In this document: piece by piece, positions 17,253-27,700 of the stretch
How positions within the stretch are numbered: the stretch's first letter is position 1
Layout: every line of letters begins with the position of its first letter
NCBI RefSeq assembly: GCF_001625215.2
Contig: NC_030381.2
Location: 47,056,689 to 47,120,688 of the forward strand
Direction of reading: 5' to 3'
Length of the DNA: 64,000 nucleotides
From: Daucus carota subsp. sativus
Lineage: Eukaryota > Streptophyta > Magnoliopsida > Apiales > Apiaceae
Translations under genes and position numbers: made by a program
Notes under the pieces: model-generated
What the model was told of the DNA's origin: nothing
Databases searched by the model: none
The model's input: only the letters and a program-made list of their open reading frames with translations

Positions 17253-17927
17253 GAGCTTATTGCACTTTGTAACCCACACTTTGGCTGATTAGCAAATCAG
17301 ACCCCATACTTTGAAACGTGACAGTTTGTAACTCTAAGTTTTATTTAGCTTTCAGTTTGTAACCCTAGCCCACACATCCGTTAAAAACAGCCGTTAATTT
17401 TAACTGTTTGAGAGGTAACAGTGTGTATATTAGTTTCTAACAGCTACTTTACTCCATGTGACCTCTCAAAATTTATGTATCATATTTGGAAATTATTTCT
17501 GAACATACACAACGATGTAAAACAATTTAAAATAATTTTTAAAATACGTATTTAGATTTAGAATCTGAAAATTTATTTATTTATTTTTACATAAACGATG
17601 TAACTTATTTATAAATTTTAAAATTAATACATATTTTAAAAATTACTTGTAATTTAATATATATTGTTGTGTGTGTTCAGAAATAATTTTAAAATATAAT
17701 ACATAAATTTTGAGAAGTCACAGGGGGTAAAATAGCTGTTAGAAACTAATACACACACTGTTAACTCTCAAACAGTTAAAGTTAACTGTTGTTTTTAAAG
17801 GATGGGTGGGCCAGGGTTACAAACCGAAAGTTAAATGAAACTTAGGGTTACAAACTGTCACGTTTCAAAGTGTGGAGTCTGATTTGCTAATCAGCCAAAG
17901 TGTGGGGTTACAAAATGCAATAAGCTC
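17253..17927. mobile_element. Fold-back MULE-like element (675 bp) with perfect 9-bp TSD
   Basis: The 9-mer TAATATAAA flanks the element exactly (17244-17252 and 17928-17936). The two halves are long inverted repeats: the left begins GAGCTTATTGCACTTTGTAA, the right reversed GAGCTTATTGCATTTTGTAA, and similarity runs more than 200 bp inward. Only a small AT-rich loop is unpaired. No ORF. The 9-bp duplication fits Mutator-like transposition of a fold-back derivative. Confidence 0.85.
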
Positions 17928-18301
17928 TAATATAAACTTGAACATTCGAAAGAACCGTTGTTGACGTTGTCATTGGAAATTCAACATTTAAAAATGAAAT
18001 ACATTTAAGAAACACAATCTAAATCTAATTTGATAATAATAGTTAATTGTTCAAATTCAAAGAGCTGGATATATAATACTCCTGCAAGAGTCTATTCTCA
18101 AAATTCTTGGCCAGCCAGTTACGACTATCAATAAATCTATGTTAGAGAAAGATGGCCTTTTTAAGGACTATGAAACAAAACCATCTGTAATATTAAATAA
18201 AGAAAAAAGTGGCAATCACAAGAAATTATTAGTTTCATTATGGAATGGGATGAAAGCATACAGTAGGATAAATAATTACAGAAACAGAGTCTTGTTATTC
18301 T

Positions 18302-18580
18302 GTTGGTATGATAATTAGAGATCAGCAGGGAAAATTTATGAGTGATAATATGATATTTCATGGTCCTCTTAGTGTACGTGTCGAAGATGAAGCATTGGGA
18401 GCAAAAGAAATTCTCTTGGATAGTTGGATATGTTCATCAACATGTTGTCGTGTACATGCTTAATGGCAGATCAGACATCTTCTTCGAGTTCATTGATAGA
18501 AATGCAATCATGGCATGTCAGACATCTTCTTCAAGTTCGTTGGCAGAAATGCAATTAAATTTACAACCCTGGTGTTGATT
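18302..18580 (+). pseudogene. Non-LTR retrotransposon RNase H-like fragment
   Basis: Plus-strand translation from 18302 reads VGMIIRDQQGKFMSDNM and then GPLSVRVEDEALGAKEIL. This is the characteristic start of the plant LINE-type RNase H domain (VGxIIRDxxGxF ... EAEALGAKEAL). Reading breaks within about 50 codons, and a second block (LNGRSDIFFEF, 18463-18495) follows in another frame. This is a decayed fragment, not a functional gene. Confidence 0.65.
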
Positions 18581-18584
18581 GATT

Positions 18585-18632
18585 AATGATTACTTAAAAT
18601 ATTCTCTCAAAAAAAAATGATTACTTAAAATA
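18585..18632. mobile_element. Micro-insertion with 17-bp perfect flanking repeats
   Basis: AATGATTACTTAAAATA occurs at 18585-18601 and again at 18616-18632. The 14 bases between are TTCTCTCAAAAAAA. The arrangement is that of a target-site duplication around a retroposon tail with essentially no body. Confidence 0.65.
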
Positions 18633-19009
18633 AAGAATGCAAACTAGGTAGCGTAAGAGTGCTTGTAAAACCATGTTGAAGAGGCCCTTATTCTTTCAAA
18701 TTTGGTAGCAAAAAGCCTGAACACATAGAATTAACAGAGAAAACGTCGTGGTTTCTGGAACACACAACATGCATACAGTGATACAGGATTAGTACAATGC
18801 CAGACCGAGCCGAAAATTTAACATTTAACCATTAAATTTAGTTTAGCAAAATTTTAGAGGAGACAAGATCATATCATTCGGTTTAAAGTAAGGTACAGTA
18901 GAGGAACTAAAAGAATTTGAATGAATCTGCACACCCCATATTACGGGCAAAACTCAAACTATAAAGTAATTAAAATCTCAGTCTACTAAAATGTTACAAG
19001 GTGATCTAA

Positions 19010-19722
19010 GAGCAAGTCCAATGCATATAGCTATGATCGGTTGTATATCATTAATATGTATTAAACAAGTTTGTAAAATCACCATTTCAATGCATAGCTA
19101 TACTTATTTGGATATTTAGGACTAAAGATTGCTAGAGCAACCGCAAAGCAGTCTCGTTTCGTGCATTGGGTCACGTGAAGCGGTATTAAAGTGGAAAAAA
19201 GGGGTCAGCTGGCGTCGGTGGAAAATAGAAAGAATTAGGTAGTCACTCTTTCCTGGTCCCATTCCGTGAAAAATGATTTAACAGGACCTACAAAATATGA
19301 AAATAGTGCGTTGAATAAAGTGAAACGGGCCGCAAGGTTGGAGTCATTCGGCCCATTCTTGTTCTGGGACTATTTTTACTTACGTGGAACATGTATGATT
19401 CAGAAAATTGAAAAACTAGTCCTACATGCTACGGGCCTACGGTTGCTCTTGTAACCATCCTTGTCACATCATCAACCAACTAAAGTTAGAAGCGTTTGGT
19501 AAAAAACCAGGAAGATTTGAATGTAGTTGGTCCTATTTTAGAAATATGTATTGACACACTGGTTGGATTTTAAGACCAAAAACTAAGTTTAGATCTCAAA
19601 TTATAGCAAATGTTAGTCATTTTAACTTGTAGTTGGTCCTATTTTTAAAACAATGTATTGACACCGTATTCTAAGACCAAAAACTACTTTAAGTCATTTT
19701 AATTTTAGCATTGGACTTGCTC
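19010..19722. mobile_element. MITE-like element (713 bp), 15-bp perfect terminal inverted repeats
   Basis: The left end GAGCAAGTCCAATGC (19010) is exactly the reverse complement of the right end (19708-19722). Flanks are TAA on the left and TCA on the right, close to the 3-bp duplication of Harbinger/Tourist elements. Near the right end the block GTAGTTGGTCCTATTTT occurs twice about 105 bp apart. No transposase sequence seen. Confidence 0.75.
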
Positions 19723-19743
19723 TCACACAACCATAAAAACTAA

Positions 19744-20093
19744 CCTTGATCCAGAATATTTTCCTTCCAAGTTATAAGATGGCCGGATGCGTCTATAAAT
19801 TGCTTGGAATGTCTGTCCACCGGTGGGTGAAACTTTTTGCCCTTCCTCAGCTGCCGAGCTCAGTAGCTTCACAACTGAATCAGCTTCAAGTTCTTTTTGA
19901 GTAAGAGCTACAAACATAGGATGACCCTCCGAACAAGCATTCATCCACTCTTCAAGTTCCTTCACACCTCTGATTGTCCAAATAATTCCACCAACTCGAA
20001 GAATCTTCTCTTTAAATAGAAAAATCATTGGCTTCTAGCAAGTGAAGGTTGACCACTTGATGCCGGTGATTCTTCACTTTTAAAGCGAGGATC
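19744..20093 (-). pseudogene. Unidentified exon-like fragment
   Basis: On the minus strand a strong acceptor (T-rich tract then CCAG) precedes 20093, and a donor (CAAG/GTTAGT) follows 19744. From the ATG at 20028 it reads about 95 residues, including RGVKELEEWMNACSEGHP and IYRRIRPSYNLEGKYSG. The part upstream of the ATG is open in a different frame (DPRFKSEESPASSGQPSLAR), suggesting one frameshift. I do not recognise the family. Its composition looks like real plant coding sequence. No adjoining exons are found between the flanking MITE and the PPR pseudogene, so it is probably a gene fragment. Confidence 0.4.
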
Positions 20094-20817
20094 TGGAAAA
20101 AAAAATTGATAGCTGGGGTTTGTAAATGTAGTTTGGGATGTATTTCATGAAATTAGTCCCAACTACTGATACGTTCTGCTACTGAACAGGGTTTGCCTTA
20201 TTCAGTGCTTATTTCTGTTCTATGACATACTCTGTCACCTTCTCTCTCAGTCTCAATTGCATTCCTATCATCAATGTCTCAAAGGTGCTGCTAGACTGAT
20301 TAGAAGCACACTAAAATCACAACCAACATCTGCAAACTCAATCTTTTTTGTACTGGGTCAGAAGGCAGACAGAGTTGTATATAGTGAAGCTAGTAGTCAA
20401 CATGAGAAGGAAATATTGGAACTGTGAGCTCGAGCTCCATTGAAACGCTTCGTTTGGTGGCAATGTAGACTTGCTAAAATAAGGGGTTGCTTCATTCTCC
20501 ATGTGTTTGTTAAGTAGTAACATGTCCGGGTTTTGCACACCATTATACTTGAATTTTAATTTTATTGCAATAATGATCTTTCTAGAAGAAAACTTGAAAA
20601 CTGATATATATCCTTAACACCACCTTAAATTTTACTAGGTCTAAACTTTGAATAATAGAAATAAATTGCAGTTCGTCCATTCTGCAAGTTGCAACAAGCC
20701 AACACACACAAGACAATCCTATAAGAACGAAGAACCAATCTAATATTTTTGTTATGAGCAGAGTTATGGCAAAAGGCTAAGCTGAACTGCTGAACTATGC
20801 AACCATTTTCAATAATA
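20094..20817. other. Non-coding stretch between two gene remnants
   Basis: No recognisable coding exon, repeat or element. It could be an intron of the fragment at 19744-20093, since it ends in a T-rich tract at that acceptor. Confidence 0.4.
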
Positions 20818-21136
20818 TTCTAAAGCGTGACTACACGCAGTAAGAACTCCTACAAAAGTAACCCTATTAGGTTTTATCTTTGTCTTTACCATCTCTTCAG
20901 ACAAATTAATAGCCTCAGACCTCAGTGGCATGTCCGTGCACAGCAAACCCAACAACTATTGAACCAAAAGAATAGACATTCCGTTCCCTCATTCTCTTGA
21001 AAATACTATATGCCTCCTCCACATTTCCACAAATGCAGACCCAACAACAACATTGCTAGTAGGTCTGTAACCAGATTCCTCAGCAATATTCCTAAGCCAA
21101 CCCGCATACTTAGCAGAACCCAATTGAGCACACGCG

Positions 21137-21192
21137 GAAATAACCCAACCAAATCTGTCAAAAAAAAAAACGAAAGAAAGAAATAACCCAAC
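21137..21192. mobile_element. Micro-insertion inside the PPR pseudogene, 13-bp TSD
   Basis: GAAATAACCCAAC occurs at 21137-21149 and 21180-21192, perfectly. The 30 bases between begin CAAATCTGTC, continue with an A-run and end CGAAAGAAA. On the minus strand this interrupts the PPR reading just before ISACAQLG. The tail form (CTGTC plus A-run) matches the other micro-insertions in the window. Confidence 0.7.
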
Positions 21193-21772
21193 TGATGTAA
21201 CCTCATCAGTCTCAACATTACCATATTGCATCCTCTTAAAAAGATTCAACACCTCTCTTGGCCAAGCATTTTGTGCATACCCCGTAACCATCGCAGTCCA
21301 AGCCACCATATCCTTAACAGGCAACTCATCAAACAACTCCTTAGCAGAATCCATATCCCCGTACACAAACGTCCAAGAAATAACATCCCTAACCACCAAT
21401 AACATCCCTAACCACCATTTCCTAAAAACCGTCATCGTATTCCGCACAACCAAATCAAAATCAAACCCGCCAACACTAACAATGTCCATGTATCTGCACT
21501 CCCAGACCAACATTAACATCCTCCCCCAAGCTACACGCCTTCAGCAAAGCCGAAAACGTAAACGAAACAGGAGCCATCCTCTCCATCCTCATCAAACCAT
21601 GCAACCTAACTGCCTCCCCAATCGATCCTTGTACACAATAACCCCTAATAAGAGAGCAGTCCAAATAAAACTATTTCTCTGCGGCACCTGATCAAACACA
21701 TGGTGTGCGTACTTGTCTAAAGGAAAACCCACATTAGAAAGCATCCTAAGTAACTTGGTGAAAACATAACAT

Positions 21773-21889
21773 GATTAGCAAGTGTTTTTGTTTGTTTTTT
21801 TTTTTGTCAGGAGGCATGAAGTTGTTTTATTTGAGCAGCAATTAGAAAAAAAGAAAAGAAAAGAAAAGTTGCGGCGATTAGCAAGTGTT
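21773..21889. repeat. 14-bp direct repeat flanking an 89-bp segment in the PPR pseudogene
   Basis: GATTAGCAAGTGTT occurs at 21773-21786 and 21876-21889. The segment between contains, on the minus strand, CTCCTGACAAAAAAA at one end, which resembles other retroposon tails here. It also includes the PPR-like word QIKQLHA. A retroposon insertion and an original PPR segment with added low-complexity sequence are both possible. Confidence 0.4.
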
Positions 21890-21960
21890 GAGACAAGGTT
21901 TGTTTCTAGAAGCTTCCGCTGGCGATATGGAAGCAAGCCAGCAAGGGCTCCGTCGCTCAG

Positions 21961-23855
21961 ATAGTTTGGTAGACGTATTTAGCTTCTTTGGTGCACAAAT
22001 CGAAGCAATTATTTTACAAAATTCAACAAATTTTACATAATATTCAATAAATTTAATTTAGTCCAACTTATTAAAAAATCTCTAATAATTCATAATTATC
22101 CGTCTTCTAAAATCTTGGCGTGTGTAATTTATTTATATTCGACCAACATCAAATGTGACCTTGGACTTTTTTTGATTTCATTAGTAAATATCCTTTTTCA
22201 CATATTAAAATAAAATAACAATAAATATTATATTTTTATCAACGCACTTTTAAATAACAAATTTTATCCGGAAAAACAAAAAAAAATTTAATTTATTCGT
22301 AAAGAGTTATCCTTGTGATATAACTTGGAGGACGTGTAATTTGATGTGAAAGTAGTATAATAAAAACGTTAACTTATATCTTATTAATTTGAAATTTAAC
22401 AATATGTAATATTCGGACTTTTTAATTCAAATCCTAGATCAACAAAATTTTGTTAATCATCTAAAATCAAACAAATTATTGAAACAATAAAAAACTCAAA
22501 ATCACAACCCTGCATGGATATATTCACAGTTAAAATACTCTTAAATAAAGATGACTTATTCAATAATCACAATATCATATAATACAAAATCAACAAGACT
22601 CGCATGAAACACGCAATTTCGCTTTTTTCAACACTTAATATATGAAATATATTAGAATAATAATTACAAATTTTAGCAAGTAAGTATTGTTTGAAGATTC
22701 AAAATTAGCATTTTTAAAATAATTCTGAACCTTTTAAATTAATAAAAAAATTCTAAACAAGTTTTTGAAATTTAATTCTTGTAATTTTAAGCAACCAAAT
22801 TGCAAAGATCTTTTTAATCTTATTTTTTCTAAAACGCTGTTGGGTTTTTCTATCTTATATGTTTTCTAAAACATGTTATATGTGAGTTATAATCATGTTA
22901 GGAGTGATGTTGAATTTTTTTTTACAAAAATCAATGTCGTTGTCGTCCTTATATCACAATTTAAAATATTAATATTCTCATTATTATGATATAAAAAATG
23001 GTCCCAATAGCACTTATTAAAATTATATTGTGTATCATCTTTGATTAGTATCGAAGATGCTATTTCATATAGTATTTATTGGGGTTAAAACATATAGCGT
23101 TTTGTTATGATTAAAAGAACAAAACACGTTTTGTCAGGGTAAAAATACAAAACGCTATTTTGTGTAATGTTTTTCTGAAATTAAACTAATAAAAACACTT
23201 CCCGACCTAGTGTTTTGTTTGTTTTAGAATTAAAACCGTTGAACTATCCAACATTAATAAATAATATTTGAAATATTTTTTTAATTTTATAATTTTAGAC
23301 ATTATTTATGTGTTTTATGACATTTTTTCAATAACGTCTTCTAAAATTTTTTTAACACCCATGTGCATATTCTAACATGTCATGCAAGATTATCAATTAC
23401 ATAAATCAAATAACACTCTGTTCATAGGTAACATGTCATTTGCAAGATCACCGATTACACAAATCATTTTATAAACAATTGAGAAAATTTTTGGACATTT
23501 TTGAAATGTTCATTATTTTTTCTGTGCATTTGAATTTCTCGATATGATTGATATTAAAAAGACAAACTTTATCCACAAATAAAATAAATACCGATAACCA
23601 TCTTATTATAAATTATAAATTCTAAATAACCAGAAAAGAAAGAAAACAAAAAAGACAAAGGCGAAAACTGTATTAATCTGTATATTTTTGTCTCAATGCT
23701 AGCAAGTTTACAATGATAAAATCTTACTCTTAACGACTCCTCTTCCTCCACCACCACCATCACCATCATTTTACAACTAAGCACCAACATAACAATTAAA
23801 TTACTCTATACTCTACTAATTATACTCATATAATTCTTCCATCACCAGCTCCACC
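21961..23855. other. AT-rich intergenic DNA, nothing recognised
   Basis: Strongly AT-rich, with no plausible ORF, no tRNA-like boxes and no clear transposon ends. Confidence 0.6.
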
Positions 23856-23859
23856 ACTC

Positions 23860-23998
23860 TCCTACTCCCCTGCTCTCTATATATACTTACAACATATATA
23901 CGTATGTACTGGTGAAGTCAGATCTGGAGTTCCAAGCTTTTATTCCACCTACACTACCATTTTTAACTACTACTCTCGCTTTCTCAACTTCACCATAG

Positions 23999-24057
<59 letters not shown>

Positions 24058-24701
24058 TCATCCTCCCTCCCTCCCCCTCTCTCTATTTATATACTGCTCG
24101 TTTTATGAGTTCTCGTGTATGTATTTACATTTGTCCAATTATGACCACATTTTAGCTGCTAAGTTAAATTATGCAAAGTTCTTTTAGTGTTTAGAGAAAT
24201 ATATGCTTTATATAGGCCTAGGTTAACTTTACAAGTACACTGGGGAGACGTTCTCTTAATAGGTGTTAATCTTGTTTTTTGTGGATTAGGGAATTAGAAT
24301 CTGGAGCAGTTAATACTCGCCCTCTATAGACATTTATAGGGTTTGAAACTGTTTATTGTGTTTGTTCGAATTGAATATGTAAAAGAATTTCATGAAGTAT
24401 AAATGTCTGATTATTATTTACTGTACTTTTGTTCCGAAGATATGCATAATGCTGCTAATTTATAAGCATTTTCCAACAACTAATTTACTATACTTGGTTT
24501 TGGTACTTGATAACTCATTACAGTATGATGACCGAGCAAACGAATAATGTGATTGCTCAACCTTTTTGTTTGTTTGTTTGTTTGTCAGGAGTGATTGCTT
24601 AACTTTAGATCTAAATAAATACCATTTTTTGCTTAATTTGTTGTTTTAAGGCAATCATTTATGTGCAGAGATATTGGATGTTGTTTAATATTTAAAGACC
24701 A
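23860..24701 (+). promoter_or_regulatory. NAP1 promoter, CT-rich leader and leader intron
   Basis: CTCTATATATACTT at about 23873 can serve as a TATA region. Downstream, 24001-24055 is an almost pure CT microsatellite followed by further CCCT-rich sequence, typical of plant 5' UTRs. An acceptor TGTGCAG ends at 24668, so the ATG at 24702 lies 33 bases into the second exon; the donor of the first exon is not resolved. The leader intron holds a micro-insertion at 24549-24603. Confidence 0.55.
24549..24603. mobile_element. Micro-insertion in the NAP1 leader intron, 13-bp TSD
   Basis: GTGATTGCTCAAC (24549-24561) and GTGATTGCTTAAC (24591-24603) flank 29 bases. On the minus strand these read TCCTGAC followed by AAAC repeats and a short A-run. 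One mismatch in 13 suggests an older event than the perfect examples. Confidence 0.55.
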
Positions 24702-27700
24702 ATGTCTAGACAACATTTTCCAGCACAAGATGTGTCACCCAGATCAAGAGAATATGAAGGTCCGTCGAGGTGGAATGAGTATTTAAGCCAAGAGGTCACT
24801 TTTCAAGTTGAACCAAGGACTTCTAGGAATGTTCGCTCTGAAGGACCAGCACAGAGTTCAGTTGGGTCTCATAAGGGATTAAATATGCTGTGGGTTTATC
24901 AACTTACACAGGTTGCTGAAGGGTTGATGGCCAAAATATATCGATTAAACCAAATTTTGGACTACCCGGATACAGCAGGTCACATGTTCTCAGAAGCATT
25001 TTGGAAATCTGGGGTCTTCCCAAATCTTCCTAAAATTTGCACCATTCTCTCCAAGAAGTTTCCAGAGCATCACAGCAAATTACAACTTGAACGAGTAAGA
25101 ATTGATCTTGTTCACCTGTCTAGTGTGTTTTTGGAATATTTTATATGCACCCTGTAATTTATCCTAATAAAAAATTCCTTTAGGTCGATAAGGTTGCAAT
25201 CGATGCTTTAAATGACCATGCAGAAGTTTACTTACAAAGCTTGGAGCCCTGGGTTCAGGTGTAATTTTTGTAAACTATTATCTTGCTTGAATTTTATTGC
25301 TGAAGTATAAGTCACTCGTAGTTTTTGGTTTGTAATGTTTTTTTTTGGGGGTGGGGGAGGCTAGTCTACGAAATTTGTTTCTTGAATGGTGTACAGTGTT
25401 ATGCTAGTGGATGATTTACCGTGTTTGGAACTAGAATTGAAGATTGACGCATATGCATGTTTAACAAATTTCTCCACAACTTGTGCTTAATTAGCACAAA
25501 ATTGGCATAATATAGCAATAAAGAGTTAATTGTCATTTTAATTATCCATAACATCAATTCATGCCATTTGCGGTTTGCCACTAGTAGACCCTTGCGTGGA
25601 CATGTAAGATATTGTAAATAACAGAGGATGCTGTATGAATGCTGTTGTTTTAATTTTTTTTAACTTTTTATTTTACTATCAGAACCTAATGGTATCATCC
25701 ACTTGTTAACCTGCACGACTTGAGATTTTCTAGTTCTAGGATTGTGGAGGATAAGTTTAACTGCTTTAAAAAAGTGAAATCCTTGGAACAAGTCGGATTC
25801 TCGTGGATACAATTTGTTTTTTTTTTTTTGTGATTTAATCTAAGTTGGATTTGGCTTTAAGAATATATTGGATGAGACTGAATTTGTAATGAGAGCTAAC
25901 TTTTACAAGATTACAAAAATTGTTTGCATTGGATCCCTCCTCCCTGCACACACAGAAAGGGGGGGGGGGGGGGGGGTGAGAGAGAGAAGGGTAGGGAGCG
26001 AGAGAGAGGGAGGTATTATGGATAAACAATTGCAATATGTAAATAGAAGGAAAGGATGCCAATTTCATTCTACATGACTCTTTATGTACATGTACTGTTA
26101 ATATACATGTCTCTTTATGTACATGTACTGTTAATATAAAGCTGCGAAGAGTTTGTTTCTTAAGTTAGGGATACTAGACATTGCTTTTCTTGGCAGGAAA
26201 TAGTAAATAAATACTGTAACAGACTGATAAAAGAAGGTCTTGCCAATACTCTGCTTTGTTCTGAACCCCTCCTGTAAGGGAAAATAAGTTTGATATGCAC
26301 TTAAGGACAATGGATGAGATGATTGGCAGGGTGTAGGGCTATTAATTTTCCAAAACTGATCAGTCTGGTTAAATTTAGATTGCTTTTGTTTATCTTTTGT
26401 GGTGAAGTTGGAATATATTTTCCTGTGTACAGTTGACAAGGATAGAATTTTTTATATTTGTAGTAGGAGCATATCTATAATGTTAAAGTGAGAGAACCAC
26501 GATAAAGATTTGATACATTCATTACTTTAGTGTGTTGATTTGCATGAATTTGTCTAATCTCATAAACTTCTGCTTCTTTAGGTGCCTGAAAGCATAAAAA
26601 AATGCTTCATAGCAAGTCTGGAGCACGACTGTGCACAACTTATTAAAAACAATGTCATTAATGTTTGCACATTCATTTCTGATAAAAAAGACTCGTTCAG
26701 TTGGTGTTGTTGGTTTTCTGTGCATTTCTTACTTCTCCATATGTTATTCCAATTTTACATTGAGCTAAGGCCTTCAATCACATATGTAGTTCTGAAATTC
26801 TTATATTTTGCTGTAATTGATTGGACTAGTTGCTTCTGGATCTAATGGCATTTCGGGAGCAAGCTCTACGACTCATACTGGATCTAAGCAGCACCGTAAT
26901 TACATTGTTGGTGAGTTACTAGTCTTTGGTATCACCACACGTAGTTTAGGTCATTGAGGCTGAATAAGAAAAATGGTGAAGTTGAATTCAAATTCAAATT
27001 TAAGTATCTGCCAGTTTTCATCTTGATTAAAATAATACCAAATAGTGAATACATTTGAAAATTAGTTGGACAATTTGAACAAACATAGACTTCTGGGTTT
27101 CTAAGGTATTTCTCTAATTTCTAGGTCACTTCTCTTGCAGCCCCACCAGAACTCCCTCATACTACACGCATTTATGGACCTTTTTTGTTCCTTTGTAAGG
27201 GTTAATCTCCTTGCTGAGAAGGTAAGAATACGTTCTATGCGTGTACTTTGTTAATGTGGTGGTTCATACTTCAGTAACTTATTCAGGCTGGTACTTCTGC
27301 CACAGATACCTAGAAAAATGATGCTACAGGTGTACAACCTTTTGCATGCCATGTTAAGAAGTGATCGAGATTGTGATTTCTATCATCGGTGAGACCATCC
27401 TTTTTGCATTCTTCTTAGTTACCATTCTACTTTAAACTTTCATATTACAGCAGTGATGGTTTTATTGCATGTAATTAATTAGTAAGCAAGTAAGACTTTA
27501 GAAATTACTAAACTGGTTCAAACTGATTTGAGTATTTTCTAATAAAAAGGACATGCTACAAGCCTACAACCTAGGATTGTTATTTGAGTAACTTTAAACT
27601 CAATAGACCAGGTTTTTATGTTATCTTTCTATTCAGCCTAATTAAAAGCTTCTAATCCATCTCTTGCAGACCCTTTGATAATATTAAAAGATTTATCTAA

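Larger units (their letters stand above)
20818..21960 (-). pseudogene. Pentatricopeptide repeat (PPR) pseudogene, At5g44230-like
   Basis: Minus-strand blocks in shifting frames follow a PLS-type PPR protein in order: RKLLETNLVSTLAN, QIKQLHA, CYVFTKLLRMLSNVGFPLDKYA, FDQVPQRNSFIWTALL, IRGYCVQGSIGEAVRLHGLM, VSFTFSALLKAC, SAKELFDELPVKDMVAWTAM, ISACAQLGSAKYAG, VEEAYSIFKRMRERNVYSFG and INLSEEMVKTKIKPNRVTFV. Between the blocks are frameshifts, stop codons (for example after HGHATEV) and a 43-bp disruption at 21137-21192. The C-terminal third is missing beyond 20818. In order and wording the blocks resemble Arabidopsis At5g44230, an organelle RNA factor. The copy is clearly non-functional. Confidence 0.85.

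Noticed and set aside
22900..23230. T-runs and TTTTGTCAGG words resembling micro-insertions
   Set aside because: No flanking direct repeats found around them.
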